From Sanderia malayensis (taxonomy: Eukaryota > Cnidaria > Scyphozoa > Semaeostomeae > Pelagiidae): a stretch of DNA of 64,000 bases. This document shows positions 25,008 to 34,762 of this stretch, one piece after another. The stretch covers positions 1 to 64,000 of the forward strand of contig RQOL01000478.1 in the NCBI GenBank assembly GCA_013076295.1. The letters are read 5' to 3'. Under the pieces are notes generated by a model, which worked only from the letters and a program-made list of their open reading frames with translations, was not told where the DNA came from and did no database searches. Within the stretch, counting starts at the first letter, position 1. The number at the start of each line of letters is the position of its first letter. The position numbers and the translations under genes were made by a program.

Positions 25008-28000
25008 CCAAAAAAGAAGCTGAAAGTAATTTAAACTTGCTTCTGAGCAGACCTTGAACTTTTTTAAATGTTTGCTTTTGAATTGCCGATCACTACAAAA
25101 TAAATTACATTTAATAATGGAACACGTTATTGACTTTAATGCAGATATTGTGTTTTTAACCGAAACATGGCTTCAAGAGAGTTCAGGTGCAACAATAGCA
25201 AACTTTAAAGACTTTAGTTACAATTTTATCCACATACCACGTGCGGATCGGCAAAAGAGAGCAGGCGGGGGAGTAGGTATTCTGGTTAAAGGCACGTTGA
25301 GGCAAACTTTAGTTCCTATGGAACAGTTTCAGTCATTTGAATGCTGCATAACAAAACTTTTTCGACATAAAACTGATTCCATGCTTCTTATTGTAATATA
25401 TCGTCTGAGCTATATCTCATCTGAAACTTTTATCAGTGAGTTCACAGAGTTTCTTGAAATTTTATCTACTTTCCATCTTAGTTTCATTGTTGCAGGTGAC
25501 ATCAACGTTCACATGGACATGGCAAATGAAAAGTTAACCAAGGAATTTTTGGATCTGATAAAACTCTTTAATTTGACACAACATGTAAGTGGACCAACAC
25601 ACGTGGCTGGACACACCCTAGATATTGTCCTTACACAAGCAAATGAACTATCTGTCTCAGATACAGTAGTTCACGATGTTAGCTTAAGTGATCATAGCTT
25701 AATCTCTTTCAACCTAGACATAACGCATCAAAATAATGAATATAAATCAATTCGGTACAGAAATCATAAAACTATTGATAGAGACGCATTTTCCACAGAT
25801 ATGCTATGTGCCCTTGAGAACATCAATGATGCGGATAACTTTCAAACAACTATTGATAAATACAATCATGCTCTTCGATCAACATTAGACGCCCATATAC
25901 CAATTAAGGAAAAGCGGGTAAAAATCGTCAATAAAGCTCCATGGTTTGATAATGAATATTCGAATTTCAGGAAACGAAGACGACATGCAGAAAAAATATT
26001 TAGAAGGACAAAAACAACTTCTAGCAGGGAAAGATTTATAGACCTTAGATCTGAAACAACTAAGCTAGCAAAGTCAAAGAAAATTCAATATTACAAACAG
26101 AAACTACTGAACTCAAATAACAAAATTAAAACACTGTTTCAAATCACAAACTCACTTACCTCATTGGGTTCTGGCACAGAGCTGCAATCTCAAGAGAGCA
26201 ACGCCCTATTGGCCAATAGATTTTCAAATCACTTTCAAGACAAAATTAAGGAAATACGCGACTCTTTCCACCTACCTTCCGTTTACAATCCATCAGGAGA
26301 AGAAAGCAGTTCTGCAGTGCATTTGTTAACGACCTTTGAGCCAGTAACGATAGAAGAACTTAATGAAATAATAAAATCTGCTCAAATAAAGTGCTCTCCG
26401 AATGATCCTCTAACAAAACCTTGCTTATTAGACAATGTTAGTAACTTGTTACCTTTTTGGGTTACAATTGTAAACCTTTCTTTAGAGAGTGGATGCATGG
26501 ATGGCTTGAAATCTGCAATAATAATACCTCTATTAAAACAGTTTAGTGATGTGCAAGATCAAGAGTTATGTAAGAACTATAGACCCATTTCAAACTTACC
26601 TTTTTTAAGCAAACTCATTGAGAAATGTGTTGCTGCTCGACTTGAAAAACATATAAAAGATAACGAACTAGACTCCCCTTGTCAATACGGATACAAGAAA
26701 CACCACTCCACAGAATTGTTACTATTGAACACAGTAGATAGCATCGCTAAAGCGTTTGACAATAAATGCGCCACTGTGTTACTGTTATTGGACTTGAGTG
26801 CAGCATTTGATACGGTAGACCAAAATATACTTCTTAACATTCTCGAAAGTAAACTCGGTATTGGTGGTACTGTGTTAAAATGGTTTGTTTCATACTTAAA
26901 AGGTCGTACTCAACAGGTTTTAATGTCGGGTCAGTATTCGGAAAGTACCACACTTAACTATGGAGTGCCTCAAGGGTCTGTCCTAGGACCCATACTTTTT
27001 AACATCTACATGCAACCATTGTATGCGGTGATAGAACAAACTGGCTTTGAAATAAACGGCTTTGCAGATGATCATCAGCTCTTTAAATCCTTTCATCCAA
27101 CTTTTCAAGCTAATATCCTAACAAAAGGTATTGACAGCTGCCTCTCCATTGTATCAAACTGGATGAGCACCAATTTTCTTAAATTAAACAAAACTAAGAC
27201 AAAAATTTTACTTCTAGGCCCCGAGGCTGTACGCTCTGATATCAAAATAAATGGAATCATAGACGATGGCAAATCCATTAGGTTCGTTGAACATGCTAGA
27301 AATCTTGGGGTTATTATGGATCAAAGTCTTGAATTTGAGCAACACATAAATAAGGTTGTTGCTGAGTGTTACTCCATTCTACGCAACATCGCTAAAATAA
27401 AATGTTTTTTACCCAAGGAATTTCGTAATACATTAATAACATCACTTGTTTCATCAAAGCTAGATTATTGCAATTCACTTCTTTTCAATGTAAATTCAAA
27501 GCTCATTAAAAGACTTCAGTCGGTCCAAAATACAGCTATTCGAATTGTATTCAATAGGCGAAAATTTGATAGGAAGCCCCTTTCCCCATTGTTTAATGAG
27601 CTCCATTGGTTACCTGTGCGCGAGAGAATACTTTTTAAAACTTCTTTGATTGTACATCACTGTGTTTGGGGTTGTGCCCCAATATCTCTAAAAAATAAAA
27701 TTGAGCTCCTCAATATGCGCACCATGCAACTCAAAATTCCAACGTGTAAAACAAAACATGGAGAAAAGGCATTCTCAAGAGCAGGTCCAAAAGTATGGAA
27801 TAGTCTACCATCACATATTAGAGCGACTCAAGAAAAAGATGCATTTAAAACTCAGTTGAAATCGTTTTTAATTACAACAAACCTGGCCAATTTTTATAAC
27901 AAATTACACCTGTAAATATGTAAATATTTAAACAAAACGTTTTTACCTTGTTTTTAATATCTTAAAATAAAAATAGTAGCTAAATAAACCGATGATACTA

Positions 28001-28141
28001 ATTGTTTTATTAAATTTTAATTGAAAATTGTTTCATACGTTGTTCACAGTTGAGCAAGCTGTACATAACAGGATTATGTCAGTAGAAAACTGTGGGTAAA
28101 ATTTACTTCATTACTTCATTACTTCATTACTTCATTACGAA
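25008..28141 (+). mobile_element. CR1/L2-type LINE, copy 2, 5'-truncated with intact ORF2
   Basis: Homology with copy 1 starts at CCAAAAAAGAAGC (25008), inside the end of ORF1, the usual 5' truncation of a LINE insertion. ORF2 is complete. The 3' end carries about four copies of an 8-bp unit (TTCATTAC) at 28106-28138; short 8-bp tandem tails are characteristic of CR1-type elements. It sits in GAAGATTA-rich simple sequence, so a target-site duplication is hard to define. High identity to copy 1 suggests recent activity. Confidence 0.93.
25054..27915 (+). CDS. LINE ORF2: APE endonuclease and reverse transcriptase
   Basis: Intact 953-codon frame for the protein that carries out target-primed reverse transcription. 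Residues about 1-225 are an APE-type endonuclease (NCRSLQNK, TETWL, GGGVGILVK, GDINVH, SDHSL). Residues about 500-760 are the reverse transcriptase: NYRPISNLPFLSKLIEK, LDLSAAFDTVD (about 579), GVPQGSVLGPILFN (about 635) and FADDHQ (about 670), with the catalytic Asp pair in FADD. The C-terminal region (LPVRERILFKTSLIVHHC) is typical of CR1/L2-like proteins. The frame opens at TTG; the first in-frame ATG is about 22 codons later, after the first endonuclease motif, so translation probably depends on overlap with ORF1, as the ORF1 TGA overlaps this TTG. Confidence 0.95.
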   Translation: MNFFKCLLLNCRSLQNKLHLIMEHVIDFNADIVFLTETWLQESSGATIANFKDFSYNFIHIPRADRQKRAGGGVGILVKGTLRQTLVPMEQFQSFECCITKLFRHKTDSMLLIVIYRLSYISSETFISEFTEFLEILSTFHLSFIVAGDINVHMDMANEKLTKEFLDLIKLFNLTQHVSGPTHVAGHTLDIVLTQANELSVSDTVVHDVSLSDHSLISFNLDITHQNNEYKSIRYRNHKTIDRDAFSTDMLCALENINDADNFQTTIDKYNHALRSTLDAHIPIKEKRVKIVNKAPWFDNEYSNFRKRRRHAEKIFRRTKTTSSRERFIDLRSETTKLAKSKKIQYYKQKLLNSNNKIKTLFQITNSLTSLGSGTELQSQESNALLANRFSNHFQDKIKEIRDSFHLPSVYNPSGEESSSAVHLLTTFEPVTIEELNEIIKSAQIKCSPNDPLTKPCLLDNVSNLLPFWVTIVNLSLESGCMDGLKSAIIIPLLKQFSDVQDQELCKNYRPISNLPFLSKLIEKCVAARLEKHIKDNELDSPCQYGYKKHHSTELLLLNTVDSIAKAFDNKCATVLLLLDLSAAFDTVDQNILLNILESKLGIGGTVLKWFVSYLKGRTQQVLMSGQYSESTTLNYGVPQGSVLGPILFNIYMQPLYAVIEQTGFEINGFADDHQLFKSFHPTFQANILTKGIDSCLSIVSNWMSTNFLKLNKTKTKILLLGPEAVRSDIKINGIIDDGKSIRFVEHARNLGVIMDQSLEFEQHINKVVAECYSILRNIAKIKCFLPKEFRNTLITSLVSSKLDYCNSLLFNVNSKLIKRLQSVQNTAIRIVFNRRKFDRKPLSPLFNELHWLPVRERILFKTSLIVHHCVWGCAPISLKNKIELLNMRTMQLKIPTCKTKHGEKAFSRAGPKVWNSLPSHIRATQEKDAFKTQLKSFLITTNLANFYNKLHL

Positions 28142-28471
28142 GATTTAGAGATTTTGAAGATTGAGGTTTTGAATATTATGTGGACACCGAGATGTCCTTG
28201 ATTGTTATTGAAGCTACGTGGACTATATTATGAAGAATACTTAAAGATTACGTGGACACCGAGATGTCCTTGGATATGCGCAGTTAATTAGCAAACAATA
28301 GAATTTTAGGTACTTAATTATGGCTTCTGTGCAACTTACATGCACTAGGCCCAGGTTATCTTCGCGCCTAGATGTATAGAGCCAGTGGACCGGGTTGAAG
28401 CCACCAACGTGTTCAGGGCTTCTGTTCTTTGTGGGTGTTGAAGTACAGGGTATTTTACATGTAACCACGCT
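28142..28471. repeat. Simple sequence and a hairpin-containing direct repeat
   Basis: Two copies of ACGTGGACACCGAGATGTCC-type sequence (28179-28201 and 28249-28272), each holding the inverted repeat GGACA...TGTCC with a six-base loop. The rest is GAAGATTA-like simple sequence and then unassigned sequence up to the LTR. No gene seen. Confidence 0.5.
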
Positions 28472-28725
28472 TGTGTAACATGTGTTATCTAGTTTTAAAT
28501 ACTCTGTAAAATTATCGCTGCTCAGTTTCAGTTCATTGAGCTCAGCGTCAGTAGCTCAACTGATTATATTATATTGATACATTTTGCCGCAAGAACTTTG
28601 ATTCTCTGGTTGAAACCTTAGCGTTCAGCACCATTGCTAAGCGAGACATCGCCTACTGAAGTTCTGACAACCGTCCCCAGCTTCGGGGTGAATTTCAACA
28701 GAAACACAACCGTACCCTCGCGACA
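28472..28725 (+). mobile_element. Probable LTR of a Ty3/Gypsy-type retrotransposon
   Basis: About 254 bp starting TGTGTAACATGTG and ending GCGACA, so it has TG...CA termini, just upstream of a gag reading frame. Three bases downstream is TGGTGGCCAGTGTGGG (28729-28744), which fits a tRNA primer-binding site because it starts TGG. No second LTR was found in the window, so the boundary rests only on termini, PBS position and gag context. Confidence 0.5.
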
Positions 28726-29724
28726 AATTGGTGGCCAGTGTGGGTCTTAGACGAAGCGAATAAAGAACGATCTGCCACACGAAGATCCCGACGAAGCAAC
28801 CTTGACAAAGATACCAATGAACGACAAAAGTGCGACAAAAGACGGAAATTCCATCCCAAAACAATGCAAAGAGAATTGATCGTGAGTTGGAGCCGTTCGC
28901 TGTAATGTTTATCTGTTCTTTTTATTGTTTGTTTTGTTGAAATCATTTTTTTGTTTTACTTTTTAAGTTTCCTTTTCTTTGTATCATTAAAATATTACCT
29001 TCGTCGACATCAGTAAACGTAAGTCAGTTGTTTGACAACCAATCCCTTCCGATTAAGATCAGGAAAAGTAGCCCCACGATTTTGCCCTAAGCATTCTGCC
29101 ACGACAGAAGGTACAATGGCTCGCCAAGAAACTACGGCACCCCATGTTTTCCAGGGACAGGATTCTCCAGAAGAGTTGTCTTCAGCAATGTCTGTCAGCG
29201 AACTAGTACAGGAACTGGCACCTTTGCTTCAAAACTTAGGGGAAAGCATTCGAACTTCGGGTGAAAGTCAGGCCGAGTCGAATGAACGATTTGCTTTAGA
29301 CGTTCGACAAAGCGTAGTCGGTAGCCTTGGAGAGCAACCCAGGGGGAGGTCCGGAGCGACCATCGGAAAATTTAAGGGACCAACCCCAGATGGTGACTTG
29401 TGGATTGACCAGTTTAACCAACTAGCCAATTTAAATAAGTGGGAGGATGAGCACAAGATAAGTGCCCTACCGCTTTTTCTACAAGGAAATGCACTAACAT
29501 ATTATAGTACGCTTCCCCAGGAAGTTAGACAGGATTATGATGCCGTCAGCAAGGCACTGTGTGACCATTTTGGGGCTAGTTCGCTGCATTTTCTTGAACG
29601 GCAGGAACTATATTCACATTTACAAAAGCCTGAAGAAAGTATTAATGATTAATTAGAATATATTCAATCGAGGAGTAACTGCCTCAAATTAAGCGAGGAT
29701 GAGCTGTTGCAGATTTTGGTACAA

Positions 29725-30699
29725 CTAGCCGGGGGCGCTCGCGTTCGCTCGCTTCCTGGAGGGGGGCAAGTGAAAAAAACTTAATGTGGTTGGCGCACTT
29801 CGTGCGCTGCATTCGCTTACGCTCATGCCCCTTTCAACCCCACATACAATGGTTTAGCTCGCTGCGCTCGCCTGTGGTTGGCGCACTTCGTGCGCTGCAT
29901 TCGCTTATGCTCATGCCTCTTTGAACCCCACATACAATGGGTTAGCTCGCTGCGCTCGCCTGTGGTTGGCGCACTTCGTGCGCTGCATTCGCTCACGCTC
30001 ATGTCTTTTTGAACCCCACGTACAATGGGTTAGCTCGCTGCGCTCGCCTGTGGTTGGCGCACTTCGTGCGCTGCATTCGCTTATGCTCATGCCTCTTTGA
30101 ATCCCACGTACAATAGGTTAGCTCGCTGCGCTCGCCTGTTGTTGGCGCACTTCGTGCGCTGCATTCGCTAACGCTCATGCCTCTTTCAACCCCACGTACA
30201 ATAGGTTAGCTCGCTACGCTCGCCTGATAACCCCTGATCATAATTTGTTGATTAAAACTTTGGGCTTGTTTACATTAGGCCTACCACGTGGGTCGGGCAA
30301 AAAGAGCCAATCAAATTGCAGCAAAAGGCGAAACGCGTCACATGAAGAGCGAACGCTTTGTTCGAAATTGGAATTTGCGACGCGAATTTGGAAGTTTCGC
30401 CAGCGTAAACCGTGGTTTATTCGTGATAGCCAATTAGGCGAACAAAAACAAAGAATTTCCAAACCTTTTAGTGGAAACTGTGAGCTCTCATATAGATAAC
30501 TTTTTGGTTCAGCAGGCAAAGAACAACTCACTCAAAAATAGGGCAGATTGAGGGCTTCACAAAAAAGCCTTTATGGATACCTCGTTCGCCGTTTCGGCCC
30601 ATTGTTTTGGGGCGTTCGACCTATTGTTTCGGGTCGAATCTATTGTTTTTGGCAAGGAAAGTGCGTCATCACGTGATTCCGCAGAATATATATATTAGA
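29725..30699 (-). mobile_element. Non-autonomous Helitron inserted in gag
   Basis: Read on the minus strand it starts TCTAATATATATATTCTG (from 30699) and ends GAGCGCCCCCGGCTAG (at 29725): 5' TC and 3' CTAG, as in Helitrons. It lies between T and T with no target-site duplication. Removing exactly these 975 bp puts the gag codons on either side (CAA at 29722-29724 and AAT from 30700) next to each other in frame, which fixes both ends. Inside are a 5' domain with repeated ATTGTTT-TCGAACC-like words (30590-30660), a middle domain shared with 49500-49880 and 61470-61680, and a minisatellite near the 3' end. It codes for nothing; it shares termini with Helitron B and is presumably moved by that family's Rep/helicase. 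Confidence 0.88.
29785..30228. repeat. CpG-rich ~88-bp minisatellite in the Helitron 3' domain
   Basis: Five tandem copies of an ~88-bp unit containing GCGCACTTCGTGCGC (a perfect 6-bp stem with a TTC loop), GCATTCGCTTACGCTCATG, CCCCACATACAATGGG and GCTCGCTGCGCTCGC. It is far more GC- and CpG-rich than the surrounding sequence. The same unit occurs at 34328-34762, 49250-49480, 49920-49990 and, inverted, 61960-62500. Confidence 0.92.
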
Positions 30700-30814
30700 A
30701 ATCTCCTGCTGGAGATAAAAGAATATGTGGTATTGGGAAATCCTAAAACCATCGAGGAGGCGGAACGATTAGCAAGGTTAAAGGGGAATTTTATCATCAA
30801 AAAAACACCTGGTC

Positions 30815-33755
30815 GTGCAAGCCAACGCAACAACAACGTGGTTGTCGTGCAAGCCATCGCAACAACTTATGTTCGACTTGCAGCAGAACCAAATTGTGTT
30901 TTCGCACTTGTACCATTCTAGACCTTGCAGGTGACACCACACGTTTCATCCTGCTGAAAACACGTTCACAATGATCGCTTGTCAAAGGTGTCACAGCTGC
31001 AAGCTCTAAGAGAGTAACAGCTTGAGAAAGTGCCTCCTCAAGACCGGCAGCTTTTATTACTGAAAGAAGATCTTGAATGCTTGGTTTTCCTTCTGTCACC
31101 GCATCAGGATCAATGTTTGCATTTTCTTCTGTCTCAAATTCATCAACTTGTTCAACATCAGCTTCCTGATCTTCAGCTTGGCTTATTTCTTCAACTGCAA
31201 CATCATTTCTTTCCTTTTCTGCAGCTTTTAATAATTTGTTGCGTCTTCTTTTTTTCTGGCAACCACAGCATCTCGTTCCTTGACCAACTTATTTAAAAGG
31301 AGTGAAATTTCGTTGCAATCATACATTATGCTAAGATTGTATTCAACTTCTGTTGAGTCAGAGATGGCAAAAGGATAGAGTTGACGCAGTTCGTGAATTA
31401 AAGCTCTTTGGTTTTTGGTACTTGCTTTTTTGCGTTCTTCAAACTTGGTAGGATGTATTAGATCCATCCATTTAAATTTTCAAATCGCCATTCAAATCTC
31501 CACATTAGCTCCTCTGAAAGCTTTTCTGCAATTTCTTTTGCAAGACAGACCAAAGAATCTTTCCAACTTTCGTGCGTTCCCTTGTTTCCTGGCTCCATGT
31601 TTCTCCATCCACGTCTTGCAAGTATCACTGGGATTTCTGGATCTGCAACCAACGTATCCACCCATATTTTATCAAATCCAAAATCCAACAAGACCAACTG
31701 AAAATCTTCTAGCATTGACGTTATTGTAACAGGGTCCAAGGTTATTTTCTGCATCATCTGCATCACTGCATCATTGGTGTGCAATGTTCGAATACTTTTC
31801 TGTATAATTTTAATAAAAAGACAAATTCCATGGTCTGAATTTGCATTCCAAGACCTCTTGCCAAAGTTTGGGTTTCCAAAGACTCGCCACAGGTATTTGC
31901 AAGCTCGTACAATTGTTTGTTACAATTGTTGAATTGTTTCAAAGCATTTATCAATGACACATATTGCGCTGTCACAAGAAAGCCAACAAGTATCTTCTGG
32001 TTTAGGCAAATTATGGCCAAGATGTGTTGTGCGTTTTGGACTGCTCCGAAAAAATCTAATAAGTTTGTCAGTTGTGCCAAAAAACTTGGCTACCTGAGGA
32101 ATGCTATTTGCAGAGCGTGATGCACAAAGTGCCATCCTACGGGCAACAAAATGATTATAAAAATCATGCGGAAATAAAGATTTTATCTGAGACTGAACTC
32201 CATTCAGGTGGCAACTCATTGTTGGTGCTCCATCATACGACTGCCCTATTAATTTTCCCTTGCTGATTTCTGGCATTATCTTAAAGTTTTTAAGCATTTC
32301 CAGCAGTATTTTGGAAAGACCGTCCGCAGATTGATCTTTGGAGGCGTCAACCAACCCAAGTAAATGCTCTTCAACTTCACCTTCATAGACTAATCTTACT
32401 GAAATTGCTGATTGTTCGACATTGGCACAGTCGCTCATGTCATCCATCATTATTCCCGCAAACCTAGAATGATCAACTCTTCTTTGAATTTCCTGATGAA
32501 CCTCTTCAGCAATACAGTCTATCAAATCATTTTGAGGCTCAGTTGAAGTATATGTGATTTGCTCTTTATCCAGAAAAGATCGCAAGTCATAGCTGTAACC
32601 ACCAAGAAACTCCATAAGTTCTAAAAAATTTCTGAAAAATGATGAAGATGACTCGTCATGTCCCCGAAAAGCTAGTCCTTGAGCTGCTAAGAATACGGTT
32701 GCATCGATGTGATGGTGCAACATCTTTGAATACCATGAGGCGTTGTGGTTATGACGAGCAACGCTTCTCTGCCTGGCTTCATCAAGTGCACAGGCAACAT
32801 CAGTATTACCCAATAGCTGATATGCAGTATGGTTTGCACTATGTTTTTTGGACGCCTGATGACTGCCTGCCAGGTTCCAAAGATTAGAGCCTGTGGATGT
32901 TTACCCACTTTTTTGAACAAATGAAACTTTCATCTGTGAATTAAATTATTCTTGTTAACTTTTCCATATTGGTTCATTTGCATTGAATGTATGGCTCCAA
33001 ACAAAAAGCAAATGAAACCTTGAAAAAGGTTAGTACGAAGGCATTTTCAAAGAAGTGATTCACATGCGACCTTCTGAGGCTCCAATGACTTCAAGAAATG
33101 AGCAAAAGCCGGCAGAAAAATTAAGCCTTGCGGTCATTTGCCTTCATACAGCCACTGCCATAGAAATTTCAACATATTCAGATTTCCAATTGAATACGTC
33201 GCAACTGAATGGCCTCTCTTTTGAAAAATGTTTCATCTTTTTTAAGGTCAGCTTCAGATTTAACCTCCACAATTTCAAATTTTCGATGCATTTTTCTCCT
33301 CGAAATATTTTGACGTGAGTATTGGTGGAAATTTAGAACAAAAATAATTCCACAAAAATTAATTTTTTTAAAAACTTATGCAGTTATGGAATTATTGAAA
33401 TGCAATAATGTATTTTTCTTACTTTTGCTATGTCTCCCATAACTAAGCATGGCCAAAAAAAATATGTGCTCTTTCCGTTGTCGTTCACACCTCCACAAAT
33501 CCACGAAAAACCGTCATATACAGAACTACTTGTTCTGCCCTTGTACTTTATCGATGGGCAAGGTCTCCCATCTTTTTTCAAACGGAGACGTTGCTCATGG
33601 TTTAAACGATTTCCTTGAGCAGACCTCAATGAAAAAAAGTCTGCAACACCCCAACGATACTCTCCTCCAACTATACGATCCATATTAAACACAGAAAACA
33701 GTTTAAAAACAGTAAGAAACTCGACGTATTCAGCTTGAAAATTGAATATGTTCAA
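30815..33755 (-). pseudogene. hAT-family transposase gene, frameshifted
   Basis: Minus-strand DDE transposase of the hAT superfamily. An N-terminal exon (33755 to about 33428) encodes FSWICGG and YFFWPCLVMG, like the TTF/BED-type finger of hAT proteins, and ends at a donor AAAA|GTAAGA. The main exon (from about 32880) has HQASKKHSANH, SVARHNHNASW, AFRGHDESSSSFFRNFLELM, GIMMDDMSDCANVEQ (first Asp region), GQSYDGAPTMS (second Asp) and HFVARRMALCAS. The C-terminal dimerisation segment SDHCERVFSRMKRV (catalytic Glu region) lies near 30950. At least three frame changes (about 32060-32080, 31770, 31245) inactivate it. It starts where gag similarity ends, so it probably inserted in the retrotransposon; terminal repeats were not identified. 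Confidence 0.82.
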
Positions 33756-34205
33756 TTTTCAACCTTCAAGTCACTTGTTTTAAAGGCGGTAAGACAATAG
33801 AGTTTGACGTCACGCATGCCCAGGAAACAAAGCCAAAGTATTCAGGATGCAACATGAATATGTTGATATTGGAGCTATGCAGAGATCAAATGAGAAATCA
33901 ATAGTCATCAATCAAACTCACAAAAGAAAGAATTTATCGATGGATTAACAAGTCATTTGATGAAGGCTTGGCAGGCGATTTTTTTATAGAAGAAAGCCGG
34001 TGTTGTCAATAAATCAAGTTCATGGATTAGGTCACATTACGTAATTGGGCAGAACTGTTCATTGCGAAACAACTGCAACTTTGCTGACTGACCGCAATAA
34101 GAATTTTTGACTCCAAAAGTATATTCCATCTTTTGAAAAACTTGACAATTTTTTGGAAAAAATAGGTATTCACTGAATACCTTGAATACCTCTCCGCTCC
34201 GCCCC
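33756..34205. other. No gene recognised
   Basis: AT-rich sequence between the hAT 5' exon and the CATA microsatellite. I see no conserved coding segment or repeat shared with other parts of the window. It may include the right end of the hAT element. Confidence 0.4.
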
Positions 34206-34325
34206 TGATACATACATACATACATACATACATACATACATACATACATACATACATACATACATACATACATACATACATACATACATACCTACATACA
34301 TACATACATACATACATATCTACAT
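34206..34325. repeat. (CATA)n microsatellite
   Basis: About 29 tandem CATA units with one CCTA interruption. On the minus strand it gives a meaningless MYVC-type repeat frame. It directly abuts the minisatellite that forms the 3' part of Helitron A and may have replaced that element's terminus. Confidence 0.97.
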
Positions 34326-34327
34326 AC

Positions 34328-34762
34328 CTTGGCGCACTTACTGTGCTGCATTCGCTTACCCTCATGCCTCTTTCAACCCCAAGTACAATAGGTTAGCTCG
34401 CTGCGCTCGCCTCTCTATCTATTATGAAGAAACATTGGCTGATAGGGCGCACTTCTTGCGCTGCATTCGCCTACGCTCATGCCCCCGTGAACCCCACTTA
34501 CAATGGGATAGCTTGCTGCGCTCGCCTCTCTATCTATTATCAAGAAACATTGATTGATAGGGCGCACTTCGTGCGCTGCATTCGCTTCCGCTAATGCCAC
34601 TTAGAACCGCACATACAATAGGTTAGCTCCCTGCGCTCGCCTGTCTATCTATTATCAAGAAACATTGACTGATAGGGTGCACTTTGTGCTCTGCATTCGC
34701 TTATGCTCATGCCTCTTAGAACACCACATACAATGGCTTAGCTCACTGCATTCGCCTGTTTA
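34328..34762. repeat. Minisatellite, ~115-bp variant, at the 3' end of Helitron A
   Basis: Four units of the CpG-rich minisatellite in a longer form: each adds a CTATCTATTATCAAGAAACA-type insert with GACTGATAGGG between the GCGCTCGCCT and GCGCAC parts. The TGC-GCTGCATTCG landmarks fall at 34338, 34451, 34567 and 34682, a spacing of 113-116 bp. Confidence 0.9.

Larger units (their letters stand above)
29116..30812 (+). pseudogene. Gypsy-type gag, interrupted by a Helitron and followed by hAT sequence
   Basis: Retrotransposon capsid protein. The frame is open from 29032; I place the start at the first ATG, 29116 (MARQETTAPHVF). The core at about 29362-29640 (GKFKGPTPDGDLWIDQFNQL, LFLQGNALTYY, VSKALCDHFG) is a Retrotrans_gag-type domain. 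An in-frame TAA at 29650-29652 is one lesion; coding similarity continues in frame to codon CAA at 29722-29724. A 975-bp insertion then intervenes, and the same frame resumes at 30700 (EIKEYVVLGNPKTIEEAERL), a typical gag C-terminal segment, until about 30812. No protease or polymerase follows. Confidence 0.8.

Noticed and set aside
28472..30812. Complete Gypsy retrotransposon
   Set aside because: Only one LTR candidate and gag are seen; no protease, reverse transcriptase, integrase or second LTR in the window.
34027..34365. MYVC-repeat open frame
   Set aside because: Translation of the CATA microsatellite; no conserved flanking sequence.
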